Shown here: in pieces, positions 7,617-17,157 of the stretch
Numbering within the stretch: position 1 is the first letter of the stretch
How the letters are laid out: the number at the start of each line of letters is the position of its first letter
Source of the DNA: Acidicapsa dinghuensis
GTDB taxonomy: Bacteria; Acidobacteriota; Terriglobia; Terriglobales; Acidobacteriaceae
Assembly (NCBI RefSeq): GCF_025685685.1
Contig: NZ_JAGSYH010000001.1
Location: forward strand, 124,001 to 188,000
Length of the DNA stretch: 64,000 bases
Direction: 5' to 3'
The notes under the pieces: generated by a model
The model's database searches: none
What the model was told of the DNA's origin: nothing
The model's input: the letters and a program-made list of their open reading frames with translations, nothing else
Position numbers and translations under genes: made by a program

Positions 7617-9359
7617 CTACGATTCCTTGTATATGAGCGAAAACGATTTGATGTTGGGAAGACTCTTCGGATCTTGTCGATACCCATACCAGAGTTTCGA
7701 CCATTGTTTTCTCGTTCCGGAGGAGTCCTTCTTGACGTTTACCAACTTCCAGTCTCGCGCAAAATAGGAAAGGTCTACATCGATTAGCCATTCATCGACA
7801 AGAACACTCACGCCCTCCGCTGAATCGATCGTCTTTCGCGCTTGCACTAAGTACGCAAAAAAGTCCGTGGCAAGAGTTAGAAGGGACGGCTTGTTGAACA
7901 AGTTAGAAGTGCGCGGCTTGCCCCAATAATTGTGGGCTTCTTGAGATTCAGAATCCCCAAATTTCTTCCGAACGGCCCACCAAAAGGCGATGAACACATC
8001 TCTCCAAGGCCCATCGGGGACGCGCCAGGCGCTGTGGGCTTCCTTGCTATCTTCGAAATCGTTGGCCAATATCTTTGAATTGGTCAGGAAGCGTCTGCGC
8101 CATATGTCTGCGTAGTCCATTTTCCCGTCATGGAAGAATTTTGCGCCCCTTAAATCTCGAAACATTGCAACAAGCTGGCCAAGGACAGTCCATGGAAGGA
8201 GATCGGCCCCCTCTTCCGAAAGGCCTCGCGTGACTCGATTCGCGAAGGGGCTCTTGGGATTCTTGGTTAGGTAACTGATTGCCCGCGAGCTCTTAAGGGG
8301 GACTCCAGCATTTTCAAGTCGCTCGGTGATCGGCTCAAGTTCTGCCTCGGACAGGCTGGTCGAAATGATGGTCGCCAACAGTGCTGGACGGACTGGTGTC
8401 GCCTTTTGGTTCACCACCACGAATTGGAAGACATGTTCGCCAGGCGCAGGATCCAACAACATCGAGATTGGAAGTCGACGCGCCCTTTGGATCAGCAGCC
8501 TGTTGGCGATATCTTCACGAGACGTACCTGACCTCAAGCTGGCTGCAACTCTTGGGGTTACCTTTGGATCCTCGTCTACCGAGTCCCGTGCTGCCTTTAG
8601 GGCACCCAAGAGTCGGTGCTGCCCATCAACCAACACTATTGGACGAAGGTATGCCTCGACTGCCTCGCGACCGAATCCAAGAAATGTCTCATCATGAAAC
8701 TGATCGCCGAGTTGTCCCAAGAGAATTTCGCGGGCTCGGAGCTGACACCAAAAGTCTCCAATATGGGACTCTTCGAAAAGAGCCTCTTCCGGCGACGTGG
8801 GTCCGTTCCCAGCCTCGTCCACACTATCCTCATCGAAGTCATCATCCGATTCTTCGTCCTCGTCGCTAAGCTGGCCAGGAGCGTCGTATTGCTTACGCAA
8901 CTTCGCGATCAGCTCGGTTGGCTGGGTATGATTGGCGAGCTCAGGCACGCGTTTCTCAAGCGCGACACGAGCTTGATTCAATAGATCCACAAGAGGCAGG
9001 TCTCTCCGATCTGGCATCTTGATCGTAAGGTTCCCAGGAATCGCGAGGCGGCTTTCCCCGCTCGGCTTCGAAGTCGGCTTGAACGATACTTCTACGTCAA
9101 GTGCCTCCCTGATCGCGCAAAGCAAGGGATTGTGAATGACATTTCGCGGTTCGCCGTAGAACCTGGCAATTTGTTCAACACGTGAGGGATTGCTATCGCG
9201 CTGGAAGCCAAGCGTTTCGCCCTCCAGCATCTTAGCTTTTTGCGGAATCCCGACCCACTGGTCCATTTCAACCGCCGACGCCGAGAACAGTACAAGCGGA
9301 GGTGCATCGGGACCTTGGCGCACAAGAAGAGCGGGGTAGCTGAAGTGCCCACTTGCCAT
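7617..9359 (-). CDS. DGQHR-domain protein, second DndB-like
   Basis: A 580-aa protein carrying the diagnostic DGQHR motif (IVLVDGQHRLLGAL, about residue 230), followed by a segment for a second nucleotide-binding-like region (QKATPVRPALL). DndB proteins with this motif regulate dnd transcription and influence modification level; other DGQHR proteins occur in restriction loci. The start is set at ATG 9359, which has GGAGA six bases upstream, rather than the ATG at 9371. An acidic insertion (EDEESDDDFDEDS) lies near residues 170-185. It is longer than the DndB of the rightward operon (366 aa) and is paired with the HNH gene, suggesting a sensor or specificity role. Function is inferred. Confidence 0.75.
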   Translation of the reverse strand: MASGHFSYPALLVRQGPDAPPLVLFSASAVEMDQWVGIPQKAKMLEGETLGFQRDSNPSRVEQIARFYGEPRNVIHNPLLCAIREALDVEVSFKPTSKPSGESRLAIPGNLTIKMPDRRDLPLVDLLNQARVALEKRVPELANHTQPTELIAKLRKQYDAPGQLSDEDEESDDDFDEDSVDEAGNGPTSPEEALFEESHIGDFWCQLRAREILLGQLGDQFHDETFLGFGREAVEAYLRPIVLVDGQHRLLGALKAARDSVDEDPKVTPRVAASLRSGTSREDIANRLLIQRARRLPISMLLDPAPGEHVFQFVVVNQKATPVRPALLATIISTSLSEAELEPITERLENAGVPLKSSRAISYLTKNPKSPFANRVTRGLSEEGADLLPWTVLGQLVAMFRDLRGAKFFHDGKMDYADIWRRRFLTNSKILANDFEDSKEAHSAWRVPDGPWRDVFIAFWWAVRKKFGDSESQEAHNYWGKPRTSNLFNKPSLLTLATDFFAYLVQARKTIDSAEGVSVLVDEWLIDVDLSYFARDWKLVNVKKDSSGTRKQWSKLWYGYRQDPKSLPNIKSFSLIYKES

Positions 9360-9434
9360 AACTGTCTCCAAGTCTGAGGGTCAGAGGAACCTTAGACCAA
9401 TCACATCAACAGTATAGGGCATAGCATTTCGCGT

Positions 9435-10565
9435 TCAGAGAACCCTCTTGAGAGCTGCGACCACTTCATCCCAATCTGTCGGAGGCGTCAGATGGCACCA
9501 TGAAAGACGGACAGTGCTACTAACTCGGTCTCTGCCCAATCCCATTGCGATTAACACATGACTTGGCTGATAACTTTGAGAAGTGCATGCAGAGCCGTTC
9601 GACACAGCAATCAGGCCTTTTGTTGCCAACATAAACGCTTCGGAATCGAGACCTGGAATGGACAGGCTGACAGTGTTCGGAAGAACCCGCCCCTGATCTC
9701 CATTCAATTCAGGATTCAATGAAGCAAGGCCCCTCAGCATTTGCGATCGATAGGCAAGGCACTTTTCGTGCCAACGTCCAGCTCCCTTGTCGGCAAGTTC
9801 GGCGGCCAGTCCAAAGCCGACAATTAAAGGAACCGGCAGAGTTCCAGGACGCATTCCATGTTCTTGACCTCCGCCGAACATTAGGGGCGCAAGCGGCGGA
9901 CGATCAAATCCCCGTCTACGCGCAATTAGCGCACCGACTCCTTTTGGACCGTAAATCTTGTGCGCGGTCAAACCTATAAGGTCGATCCGACGATTTCTGA
10001 GTTGTGCGGTTGCCTTCCCGAACCCTTGTGCCGCGTCAACGTGCAAATAGGCAGGATGATCCACGAGCAATGAACAGATCTCGTCGAGCGGCTGCATGAC
10101 GCCAGTTTCGTTGTTTACGTGCATGACCGAAACCAGTAGAGTGTCCGGGCGAAGCGCCAGTCGTAGCGTGTCGGGATTCACATACCCTCCAGGCTCGGGC
10201 GCCACCAGTGTCACATCGAATCCGAGTCGCTGAAGATTCTCCAGAGGCTCCAGAACTGCCTTGTGCTCAATTTCCGTTGAAATGATGTGTCGCCTGCCTG
10301 ATCGTTCACCGAATGGTGCGAGCCCCAATATGGCTAGGTTATTGCTTTCGGTTGCACCGCTTGTGAAGATGACTTCGTTACGGTCCGCGCCGATCGCTTC
10401 CGCCACTTGATCACGAGCCTTTTGAACTGCCACTTTGGCGCGGTTGCCATATTCGTGGGTTCGGCTGCCACTGTTTCCGAATTCTTCCGCCATGAACCGC
10501 AGAATTGTGGACTGAACGGCGGAATCCATGGGCGTCGTTGCGTTGCAATCGAGATAAACACTCAT
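9435..10565 (-). CDS. dndA: Cysteine desulfurase DndA
   Basis: A 376-aa PLP-dependent class V aminotransferase of the IscS/NifS type. It has the N-terminal YLDCNATTP strand, EIEHKAV (His stacking on PLP), the Schiff-base lysine in TAHKIYGPKG, and the active-site cysteine loop NGSACTS near the C-terminus. The enzyme takes sulfur from L-cysteine and loads the Dnd sulfur-transfer enzymes. The start ATG 10565 was chosen because the upstream extension has no family similarity. It is transcribed divergently from dndB across 110 bp and leads the leftward dndA - DGQHR - HNH unit. The dnd context separates it from the housekeeping iscS. Confidence 0.92.
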   Translation of the reverse strand: MSVYLDCNATTPMDSAVQSTILRFMAEEFGNSGSRTHEYGNRAKVAVQKARDQVAEAIGADRNEVIFTSGATESNNLAILGLAPFGERSGRRHIISTEIEHKAVLEPLENLQRLGFDVTLVAPEPGGYVNPDTLRLALRPDTLLVSVMHVNNETGVMQPLDEICSLLVDHPAYLHVDAAQGFGKATAQLRNRRIDLIGLTAHKIYGPKGVGALIARRRGFDRPPLAPLMFGGGQEHGMRPGTLPVPLIVGFGLAAELADKGAGRWHEKCLAYRSQMLRGLASLNPELNGDQGRVLPNTVSLSIPGLDSEAFMLATKGLIAVSNGSACTSQSYQPSHVLIAMGLGRDRVSSTVRLSWCHLTPPTDWDEVVAALKRVL

Positions 10566-10675
10566 TGGCGACCGTCCGAGAAGAACACATACATTTTCGC
10601 ACAACAGGGTGGTTGTTTGTTTCATTTTGACATACAATAATTCTTTCGACGATTTTGACGGCTGGGGCAAAAAAT
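10566..10675. promoter_or_regulatory. Divergent dndA / dndB promoter region
   Basis: These 110 bp must hold the promoters for both dnd transcription units. A TTGACA hexamer at 10627-10632 is a candidate -35 for the rightward operon, but the -10 at a 17-18 bp spacing is weak. The AT-rich tract 10620-10657 is also where a DndB repressor could bind; that is conjecture. Confidence 0.4.
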
Positions 10676-11776
10676 ATGGACGCACCCTTTGAGTACGTCT
10701 TTCCTGCAATTCGGGGGGTTCAGGCAAGCCGTGAGTATTACATCTCCATGTGTCCATTGAGATTGATCCCAAAGATCTTCATCTTTGACGAGGAGGAATT
10801 GGTGCCCGAGCTTCGGGCACAACGAGTACTAAACAAAGCTAGGGTACCCGAGATCGCGCGCTACATTACGAGGAACCGTGATGGCTACATTTTTTCAGCT
10901 ATTACGGCATCGATTGACGCTGAGGTAAATTTTGAACCTCTAGCAAGCGGAGCTGAAGGAAGCCGAGTTGGTTTGCTTCACATTCCAATGAAGGCGCGCT
11001 TCATAATCAACGATGGGCAGCATCGAAGGGCTGCGATAGAAATGGCACTTCGTGAGACACCTGATCTCGGGGATGAAACCATCGCTGTGGTGCTCTTCTT
11101 AGACATCGGACTGAAACGCTGCCAGCAAATGTTCGCCGATCTAAACAGGTATGCAGTGCGTCCCTCCCGATCGATTGGCGTGCTCTATGACCATCGCGAT
11201 GAACCGGCAGAGTTGGCTCGGCTAGTCGTACTAAGTTCGCCGCTCTTTAGAGACGTCGTCGAAATGGAGCGAAGCACGCTTTCGATGAGATCGCGGAAGC
11301 TTTTCACTTTAAGCGCAATCTACAACGCAACCAGTTCACTCGTGAGCGGTCTGGACGCCAACCAAGGCTTCGAAGATAAGCGTAGGTTGGCGTCGGAATA
11401 CTGGGACGAAGTGGCAAAACACTTTCCGGAATGGACACTCGTTCGTGAAAGAAAGATTTCTGCAGGAGAGGTCCGGCAAGATTACATTCATTCGCACGGA
11501 ATAGTTCTGCAAGCGCTCGGTAAGGCGGGGAGCGCTCTTATTCGCGATTCGAAGGTTCCGTGGAAGCCGAAACTCAAGGCGTTAAAGAAGGTAAATTGGG
11601 CCCGATCCAATACGAAATTCTGGGAAGGGCGAGCTATGCTTGGCGGACGTGTCCAAAAGGCAGACCAGAACGTGACCTTGACCACAAATCTAATCAAGAA
11701 ATTCTTAGGGCTCACTCTATCGCCAGAAGAGCGGCGTGTAGAAGACGCATATGTGAAGGGAAGAAATGGCAACTGA
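10676..11776 (+). CDS. dndB: DNA phosphorothioation regulator DndB
   Basis: A 366-aa DndB with DGQHR in FIINDGQHRRAAIEMAL (about residues 108-124) and the downstream FADLNRYAVRPSRS segment typical of the family. DndB acts as a transcriptional repressor of dnd operons and limits phosphorothioate frequency in studied species; it is not needed for sulfur insertion itself. ATG 10676 fits the family N-terminus; a TTG at 10655 is an alternative start. It opens the rightward operon and its stop overlaps the dndC start by 11 bp. Confidence 0.92.
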   Translation: MDAPFEYVFPAIRGVQASREYYISMCPLRLIPKIFIFDEEELVPELRAQRVLNKARVPEIARYITRNRDGYIFSAITASIDAEVNFEPLASGAEGSRVGLLHIPMKARFIINDGQHRRAAIEMALRETPDLGDETIAVVLFLDIGLKRCQQMFADLNRYAVRPSRSIGVLYDHRDEPAELARLVVLSSPLFRDVVEMERSTLSMRSRKLFTLSAIYNATSSLVSGLDANQGFEDKRRLASEYWDEVAKHFPEWTLVRERKISAGEVRQDYIHSHGIVLQALGKAGSALIRDSKVPWKPKLKALKKVNWARSNTKFWEGRAMLGGRVQKADQNVTLTTNLIKKFLGLTLSPEERRVEDAYVKGRNGN

Positions 11777-13313
11777 ACAGTCACAAAAGCGCAGATCCGC
11801 CTTTGATGGTCTTGGTCGGAGAGAGACAGTCCAGGCACTCATTGAGGAAATCCACGCGTTATATCAGGCCGATGACATTCCATGGATACTCGGATATAGC
11901 GGCGGCAAAGATTCGACCGCATGTCTCCAATTGGTTTGGGAGGCGCTTAGGTCACTCCCCCCCGAAAAGCGAAAGAAACCGATTCACGTAATCAGCACTG
12001 ACACCCTCGTAGAAAACCCTGTAGTTGCCGCTTGGGTCACTAACTCTCTCGATGCGATGAAGAGTAGCGCAGCAACGGAAAATATTCCGATTCAGCCGCA
12101 CAGGCTCACGCCGTCCGTCAATGACAGCTTCTGGGTGAATCTCATTGGTCGTGGTTACCCAGCGCCAAGGCCCAAGTTTAGATGGTGTACTGAGCGCCTT
12201 AAGATTAAGCCATCCAACAGCTTTATTACTGGCGTGGTTGCCGAGAATGGTGAAGCAATTCTTGTGTTGGGAACGAGAAAAGCAGAGAGCCAGGCTCGCG
12301 CACGTTCAATGAATCGATTGGCGGCCCAACGTGTACGTGAACGTCTTAGCCCCAACGCGAGTCTTACGAATTGTTTGGTCTATTCGCCAATAGAGGACTG
12401 GTCGAATGATGATGTTTGGCTGTTCCTCATGCTCTCAGAGAATCCGTGGGGCTATGACAACAAGGACCTTTTAACGATGTACCAAGGTGCGTCGCAGGAC
12501 GGTGAGTGCCCACTTGTGGTTGACACGAGTACTCCTAGTTGCGGTGACAGTAGATTCGGTTGTTGGGTTTGCACGCTTGTGGACGAGGACAAGTCGATGC
12601 GCGCAATGATTCAGAACGACGGAGAGAAGGATTGGATGCTTCCTCTCCTGTCTCTGCGTAATCAACTAGATCAACCAAATGATCGAGAAATTCGCGATTT
12701 CCGCAGGATGAGCGGACTCGTCCAGATCTTTCATAACGATCCGATCCCGGGCCCTTATACCCAACAAGCACGTGCAGATTGGCTGCGCGAGGTTCTCCGA
12801 GCTCAAGCCACGATTCGCAAAAATCCAAAAGCACCGCAGGCAGTTCGCAGTATCGAATTGATTACGGTTGAGGAACTGCGTGAGATACGCCGTCACTGGG
12901 TGATAGAGAAACACGAGATCGAAGACTTGCTCCCGCTTATTTACAAGACAGAGACCGGTGATGACTTTCCATTCCCGACAGCACTAGAGAGCAGTCCATG
13001 GGGACCAGAGGAATTTGAATCTCTGCGTGATGTATGCGAAACGAAGAATGATCTGCAGTATCAGATGGTTCGAGAACTTCTCCACGTCGAGCAGAGGTAC
13101 CGAACAGCGTCTCGGCGTGCAGGACTCTACGAGGCTCTCGAAGACGCGATTCGTCGCAGCTTCTATGACAGTGAAGAAGATGCCGTCGATCGAGCAAGAA
13201 GAAGACACCATGCACTTAAGCCCGAAGAGGAGCCCAGACTCTCCATCGTTGCGTCCAAATCTGACTCTGAAGCGTTGAGACAAATGAAGGGATCCAAGAA
13301 TGACGCTGGATGA
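11766..13313 (+). CDS. dndC: DNA sulfur-transfer protein DndC
   Basis: A 515-aa member of the PAPS-reductase/PP-loop family. The pyrophosphatase loop GYSGGKDST lies near residue 45. RFRWCTERLKI provides one cysteine and a cluster of cysteines (ECPL...SCGDS...GCWVC, residues about 246-268) forms the Fe-S site known in DndC. DndC, with DndD and DndE, activates the DNA backbone and inserts sulfur delivered from DndA. Translational coupling is evident: the ATG lies inside the end of dndB, and the dndC stop overlaps dndD by 14 bp. Confidence 0.94.
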   Translation: MATEQSQKRRSAFDGLGRRETVQALIEEIHALYQADDIPWILGYSGGKDSTACLQLVWEALRSLPPEKRKKPIHVISTDTLVENPVVAAWVTNSLDAMKSSAATENIPIQPHRLTPSVNDSFWVNLIGRGYPAPRPKFRWCTERLKIKPSNSFITGVVAENGEAILVLGTRKAESQARARSMNRLAAQRVRERLSPNASLTNCLVYSPIEDWSNDDVWLFLMLSENPWGYDNKDLLTMYQGASQDGECPLVVDTSTPSCGDSRFGCWVCTLVDEDKSMRAMIQNDGEKDWMLPLLSLRNQLDQPNDREIRDFRRMSGLVQIFHNDPIPGPYTQQARADWLREVLRAQATIRKNPKAPQAVRSIELITVEELREIRRHWVIEKHEIEDLLPLIYKTETGDDFPFPTALESSPWGPEEFESLRDVCETKNDLQYQMVRELLHVEQRYRTASRRAGLYEALEDAIRRSFYDSEEDAVDRARRRHHALKPEEEPRLSIVASKSDSEALRQMKGSKNDAG

Positions 13314-15300
13314 GTTGGTTGTGGAGAACTTCGGAATCTACAGGGACAGGCAAGTTATTACCTTGACTCCTCCTTCGCGAAAGAAGTCAATTGTTCTTTT
13401 TGGAGGTATGAATGGCGCCGGTAAAACAACGATCCTGGACGCACTTCAACTCGCCTTGCACGGGAAGAGGGCTCGATGTTCAAACCGTGGAAGCGGCAGT
13501 TACGATGACTTTCTACGATCCTGTATTAACCGGTACGTGGCGCCTTCGGCTGGCGCATCGATCGAAGTTAGCTTCCATCACGAGATAGAAGGACGCACCT
13601 ATGATTATCGTGTGTGCCGGCATTGGCACGAGAACGCAAATGGCCTGAAGGAAGCTGTCGACGTATTTGTCGACGGAACACACGATGCGGTTGTTTCTGA
13701 CTCCTGGGCTGAGTACGCCGAAGAATTTATCCCTGCCCGACTCTCCCACTTATTCTTCTTCGACGGTGAGAAGATTGAGGCCTTGGCCGACTTGGAGAAT
13801 GCATCGGAACTCCTCCGATCTGGCATCCATACTCTCCTTGGCCTCGATATTGTCGATAGGCTGATCACTGATCTTGACGTAGTGGCAAACCGTCAGAACA
13901 AATTGATTAAACTGGACGCAGACACCGTTACGGCGCAAGATCGATCGCAGAGAGAAATTGCCGATCTTATATCCCGAAAAGATGAATTGGTCCAGAGCAT
14001 CGCTTCGATAAAGTCACAATTGGAGCAAGCGCGGTATCTTCGCCAGAAAACGATCGAACGATTGCAAGCTGAAGGCGGGGACCTTTTTAAAGAGAAGGGC
14101 CTCCTTGAAATGAAGCGGACCCGCCTTTCGGAGGAGATTGATGCGAGCAACGCTATCCTGCGAGATCAGGCGGGCGGTGACGCGCCGTTACTTCTGGTCG
14201 GGGATCTTCTTGAATCGGCGCACCAACAAAGCCGCCGAGAACGCGCTGCGGCATATGCAGATCTCCTTGGTGGAGTCTTAGAGGAGCGCGACGCCCTGGT
14301 GCTCAAGAGCCTCAAGGATGTTGGGGCCATTGGATCATTGGTAGAAAAGGTCTCGAACCTACTTGCGCAGGACCGGAGCAAACGAAGCAAGGCCACAAAT
14401 ACGCCGCGATACTTGAGTTTCTCCGAGGACGTCCAGTCGGTACTTCAGGAGTTACGTTCCTTCAGATTGCCTGATATTCAGCTCAAGATGACGTATGAAC
14501 TTAGCCATCGAGCAGAATTGTCCGGGGAACTATCTGTAGTCGAGCGCAAACTCAGTATGGTGCCAGAAGAAAGCGCAATCGCGCCTCTCGAAGCTGATCG
14601 GAAGAGTCAGGAGGACAAGTGCACTGCCTTGGAGCAAAAGAGAGCGGACCTGGAAGAGGAACTGCGGCGACTCGGGAATGACATCAGTCGCAAGGAATCA
14701 GCCATGGCACGGCTCCGCGACGAGGCAACACACAGCGATTTGGAACAGGAAGATGTCTCGAGGATCAAGCACCATTCACACCGGGCGCAGGACACGCTTC
14801 GAGCATTTCGAGCGAAGGTAATCGAACGTCATATCGCATCGATCCAGGATCACGTACTCGAAAGCTTTCGGTACCTCGTGCGGAAGAAGGCGCTGCTCTC
14901 CTCCATCAATATTAATAGTCGGACGTTCGCCGTACAATTGCGAGCCGCTGACGGAAAGATGATCAACCCGGACCGGTTATCGGCGGGAGAACGTCAATTA
15001 CTAGCGGTTTCGCTCCTATGGGGGCTGGCAAAGGCGTCTCGTCGACCGCTCCCAGCCATCATCGACACTCCATTGGGGCGTCTTGATTCATCGCATCGTC
15101 GCCATTTGGTTCAGCGCTATTTCCCTCATGCAAGCCACCAAGTGCTTCTGCTTTCGACCGACGAGGAAATTCGCGGAGAGTACTTCGACGCAATTCGTCC
15201 GTGCATTGGTCATTCCTATCTTCTTGAGTTCAACGAAATAGATCGAACGTCATCCGTCAAACCGGGCTACTTTGAACGGGAGAGTATGCATGTCTCTTGA
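13300..15300 (+). CDS. dndD: SMC-like ATPase DndD
   Basis: A 666-aa ABC/SMC-type ATPase. The N-terminal P-loop is NGAGKTTILDALQLALHG (about residues 38-55) and FFFDGEKIEAL follows near residue 150. A long coiled coil occupies roughly residues 190-530. The C-terminal lobe has the ABC signature LSAGERQLLAV and Walker B AIIDTPLGRLD. In Dnd systems it is thought to alter DNA structure or nick it with DndE to allow sulfur incorporation. It starts within dndC and ends 11 bp into dndE, so it sits in the fully coupled core. Confidence 0.94.
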   Translation: MTLDELVVENFGIYRDRQVITLTPPSRKKSIVLFGGMNGAGKTTILDALQLALHGKRARCSNRGSGSYDDFLRSCINRYVAPSAGASIEVSFHHEIEGRTYDYRVCRHWHENANGLKEAVDVFVDGTHDAVVSDSWAEYAEEFIPARLSHLFFFDGEKIEALADLENASELLRSGIHTLLGLDIVDRLITDLDVVANRQNKLIKLDADTVTAQDRSQREIADLISRKDELVQSIASIKSQLEQARYLRQKTIERLQAEGGDLFKEKGLLEMKRTRLSEEIDASNAILRDQAGGDAPLLLVGDLLESAHQQSRRERAAAYADLLGGVLEERDALVLKSLKDVGAIGSLVEKVSNLLAQDRSKRSKATNTPRYLSFSEDVQSVLQELRSFRLPDIQLKMTYELSHRAELSGELSVVERKLSMVPEESAIAPLEADRKSQEDKCTALEQKRADLEEELRRLGNDISRKESAMARLRDEATHSDLEQEDVSRIKHHSHRAQDTLRAFRAKVIERHIASIQDHVLESFRYLVRKKALLSSININSRTFAVQLRAADGKMINPDRLSAGERQLLAVSLLWGLAKASRRPLPAIIDTPLGRLDSSHRRHLVQRYFPHASHQVLLLSTDEEIRGEYFDAIRPCIGHSYLLEFNEIDRTSSVKPGYFERESMHVS

Positions 15301-15685
15301 CCACATACGCGTATCTGAAAGAGCGAAGGATCAACTCACGCGCCTAAAGCGCACGACGGGGATTCAAAATTGGAACGTTCTATGCCGATGGGCGTTCTGT
15401 GTTTCGATCGCTGATCCATCGCTGCCGACACTTACAAAAATACCTGCCGACAGCTCGGTCGAAATGACTTGGAAGGTGTTCGGCGGTGCACATGACGAGA
15501 TTTATCTAGGTCTGTTAAAGGAGCGTTGCCGCCGTGACGGAATGGGAACATCGGAAGATATTCTCAACGCTCAGTTTCGTCTTCACCTGCATCGTGGAAT
15601 CGGTACGCTAGCTGCTGACAAGCGTATGAGGAACATTGCGGACCTGGTTAGGCGAGCAGCAGACCCACAAAAAGAGGTTGACTAG
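15290..15685 (+). CDS. dndE: DNA sulfur modification protein DndE
   Basis: A 131-aa small basic protein. The ATG at 15290 gives MSLDHIRVSERAKDQLTRLK and the family block GIQNWNVLCRWAFCVSIADPS, matching DndE. DndE binds nicked DNA and completes the modification complex with DndC and DndD. It overlaps the end of dndD, and its stop is 8 bp before the methyltransferase-like gene. It is slightly longer than the shortest DndE proteins, with a helical C-terminal tail. Confidence 0.92.
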   Translation: MSLDHIRVSERAKDQLTRLKRTTGIQNWNVLCRWAFCVSIADPSLPTLTKIPADSSVEMTWKVFGGAHDEIYLGLLKERCRRDGMGTSEDILNAQFRLHLHRGIGTLAADKRMRNIADLVRRAADPQKEVD

Positions 15686-15693
15686 GCGCGGAA

Positions 15694-17151
15694 ATGATTG
15701 CGCGGGATCGTACAGCAATCCGAAGAAACGATCTCTCAAGGCCGATCCGAACGGCCTTGAGTGATGGGATTATCTCTGCTGACATAGACCTTTTAGACTA
15801 CGGCTGCGGTCATGGGGATGACATTCGGTATTTAGAACAGGCGGGAATCAATGCGTTTGGTTGGGACCCGGCACATCGTCCGGACGGTCCCCGCAGACGC
15901 GCAAGCATCGTGAACCTCGGATACGTTGTAAACGTAATTGAAGACGCGGCAGAGCGTGCGGACTGTGTGCGCAGCGCGTGGAACTTTACTGGCGGAAAGT
16001 TGATTCTTGCTGCGCGCCTAAAATCTGATCTCGTTTTGAAGGACTTTGAGATCCTTGACGACGGATATGTAACGCGACTCCAAACGTTTCAGAAGTTTTT
16101 TGAACAGCAGGAATTACGGGAGTGGATTCAGGAAGTCCTAGGCGAAACACCTGTGGCGGCAGCGCCAGGTATCTTCTATATCTTCAGAGATCCGAACGAA
16201 CGAGAACAGTTCGTGGCATCGAGGTATAGAAGCCAAATAACCGCACCTAGAATACGGATCAGCGACAAACTATTCGAGGGACACCAGACCCAACTTCAGG
16301 AACTGATTAGCTTCGTCACTGAACGCGGAAGATTACCGGAGCAACAAGAAATCGGAACCGGGCAAGAGCTCATTTCCATCTTTGGCAGTATGCCTCGGGC
16401 ATTTCAGATAATTCGCAGAGTCACAGGCAGAGAACAATGGGAACAAATTGCAAAAGAGCGCCGGACAGACCTGCTTGTCTATTTGGCACTAGGACGATTT
16501 CCGCGACGTCCCAAGTTTTCGGCATTACCGCGCGATTTACAGAATGACATTAGGTCGTTCTTTAAATCGTACAAAGCGGCTGCCTCAGCTGGAGATGCGC
16601 TTTTGTTCGAGGCTGGAAATATGAAGAGGGTCAATTGTGCCTGCGCAGAAGCTGAGTTTGGAAAGCTTATGCCGTCGGCGCTTTACGTGCATGTGACGGG
16701 GATGAACAAACTCACACCTGTTCTTCGAGTGTACGAAGGATGTGCAAGAGTCCTCTCCGGTGAGGTTGCCGGGACAACGATAGTCAAGCTCCGGCGTGAT
16801 GAGCCCAAAATATCCTATCTTGGCTACCCGACATTTGATATTGACGCACATCCGTCTATTGAGTTCTCAGTTCGGATTGACCTGAGGTCCTTCAACATCA
16901 AGAACCGGCAGTTCAAGGATTCAAGCAATCCTCCAGTGCTTCATCGCAAGGAACTGTTCGTGCCAAGTGACTATCCAAATCGTGCGCTTTTCGAAGCATT
17001 GACTGAGGCAGAGATCAGTCATGGTCTCCTAGATGATTCCAATACGATCGGTTTGAAAGAGCAGTGGAACGAGTCTGTTCGGCGCAAAGGATGGAAGCTG
17101 ATCGGACACGAGCTGATTCCGATTAACCGCATCGAGCCACAATCAACGTGA
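15694..17151 (+). CDS. Phosphorothioation-associated putative methyltransferase
   Basis: A 485-aa protein. The N-terminal third holds a Rossmann SAM-binding motif (LLDYGCGHGDDIRYL, about residues 34-48, then GWDPAHRP). This matches the DNA phosphorothioation-associated putative methyltransferase family that accompanies many dnd operons. The C-terminal half (YLGYPTFDIDAHPSIEFSVRIDLR) is family-specific and of unknown role. No NPPY or DPPY target-base motif is visible, so DNA methylation is unproven. It lies 8 bp after dndE and 6 bp before the next gene, in the same transcript. Confidence 0.85.
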   Translation: MIARDRTAIRRNDLSRPIRTALSDGIISADIDLLDYGCGHGDDIRYLEQAGINAFGWDPAHRPDGPRRRASIVNLGYVVNVIEDAAERADCVRSAWNFTGGKLILAARLKSDLVLKDFEILDDGYVTRLQTFQKFFEQQELREWIQEVLGETPVAAAPGIFYIFRDPNEREQFVASRYRSQITAPRIRISDKLFEGHQTQLQELISFVTERGRLPEQQEIGTGQELISIFGSMPRAFQIIRRVTGREQWEQIAKERRTDLLVYLALGRFPRRPKFSALPRDLQNDIRSFFKSYKAAASAGDALLFEAGNMKRVNCACAEAEFGKLMPSALYVHVTGMNKLTPVLRVYEGCARVLSGEVAGTTIVKLRRDEPKISYLGYPTFDIDAHPSIEFSVRIDLRSFNIKNRQFKDSSNPPVLHRKELFVPSDYPNRALFEALTEAEISHGLLDDSNTIGLKEQWNESVRRKGWKLIGHELIPINRIEPQST

Positions 17152-17157
17152 TAATCT

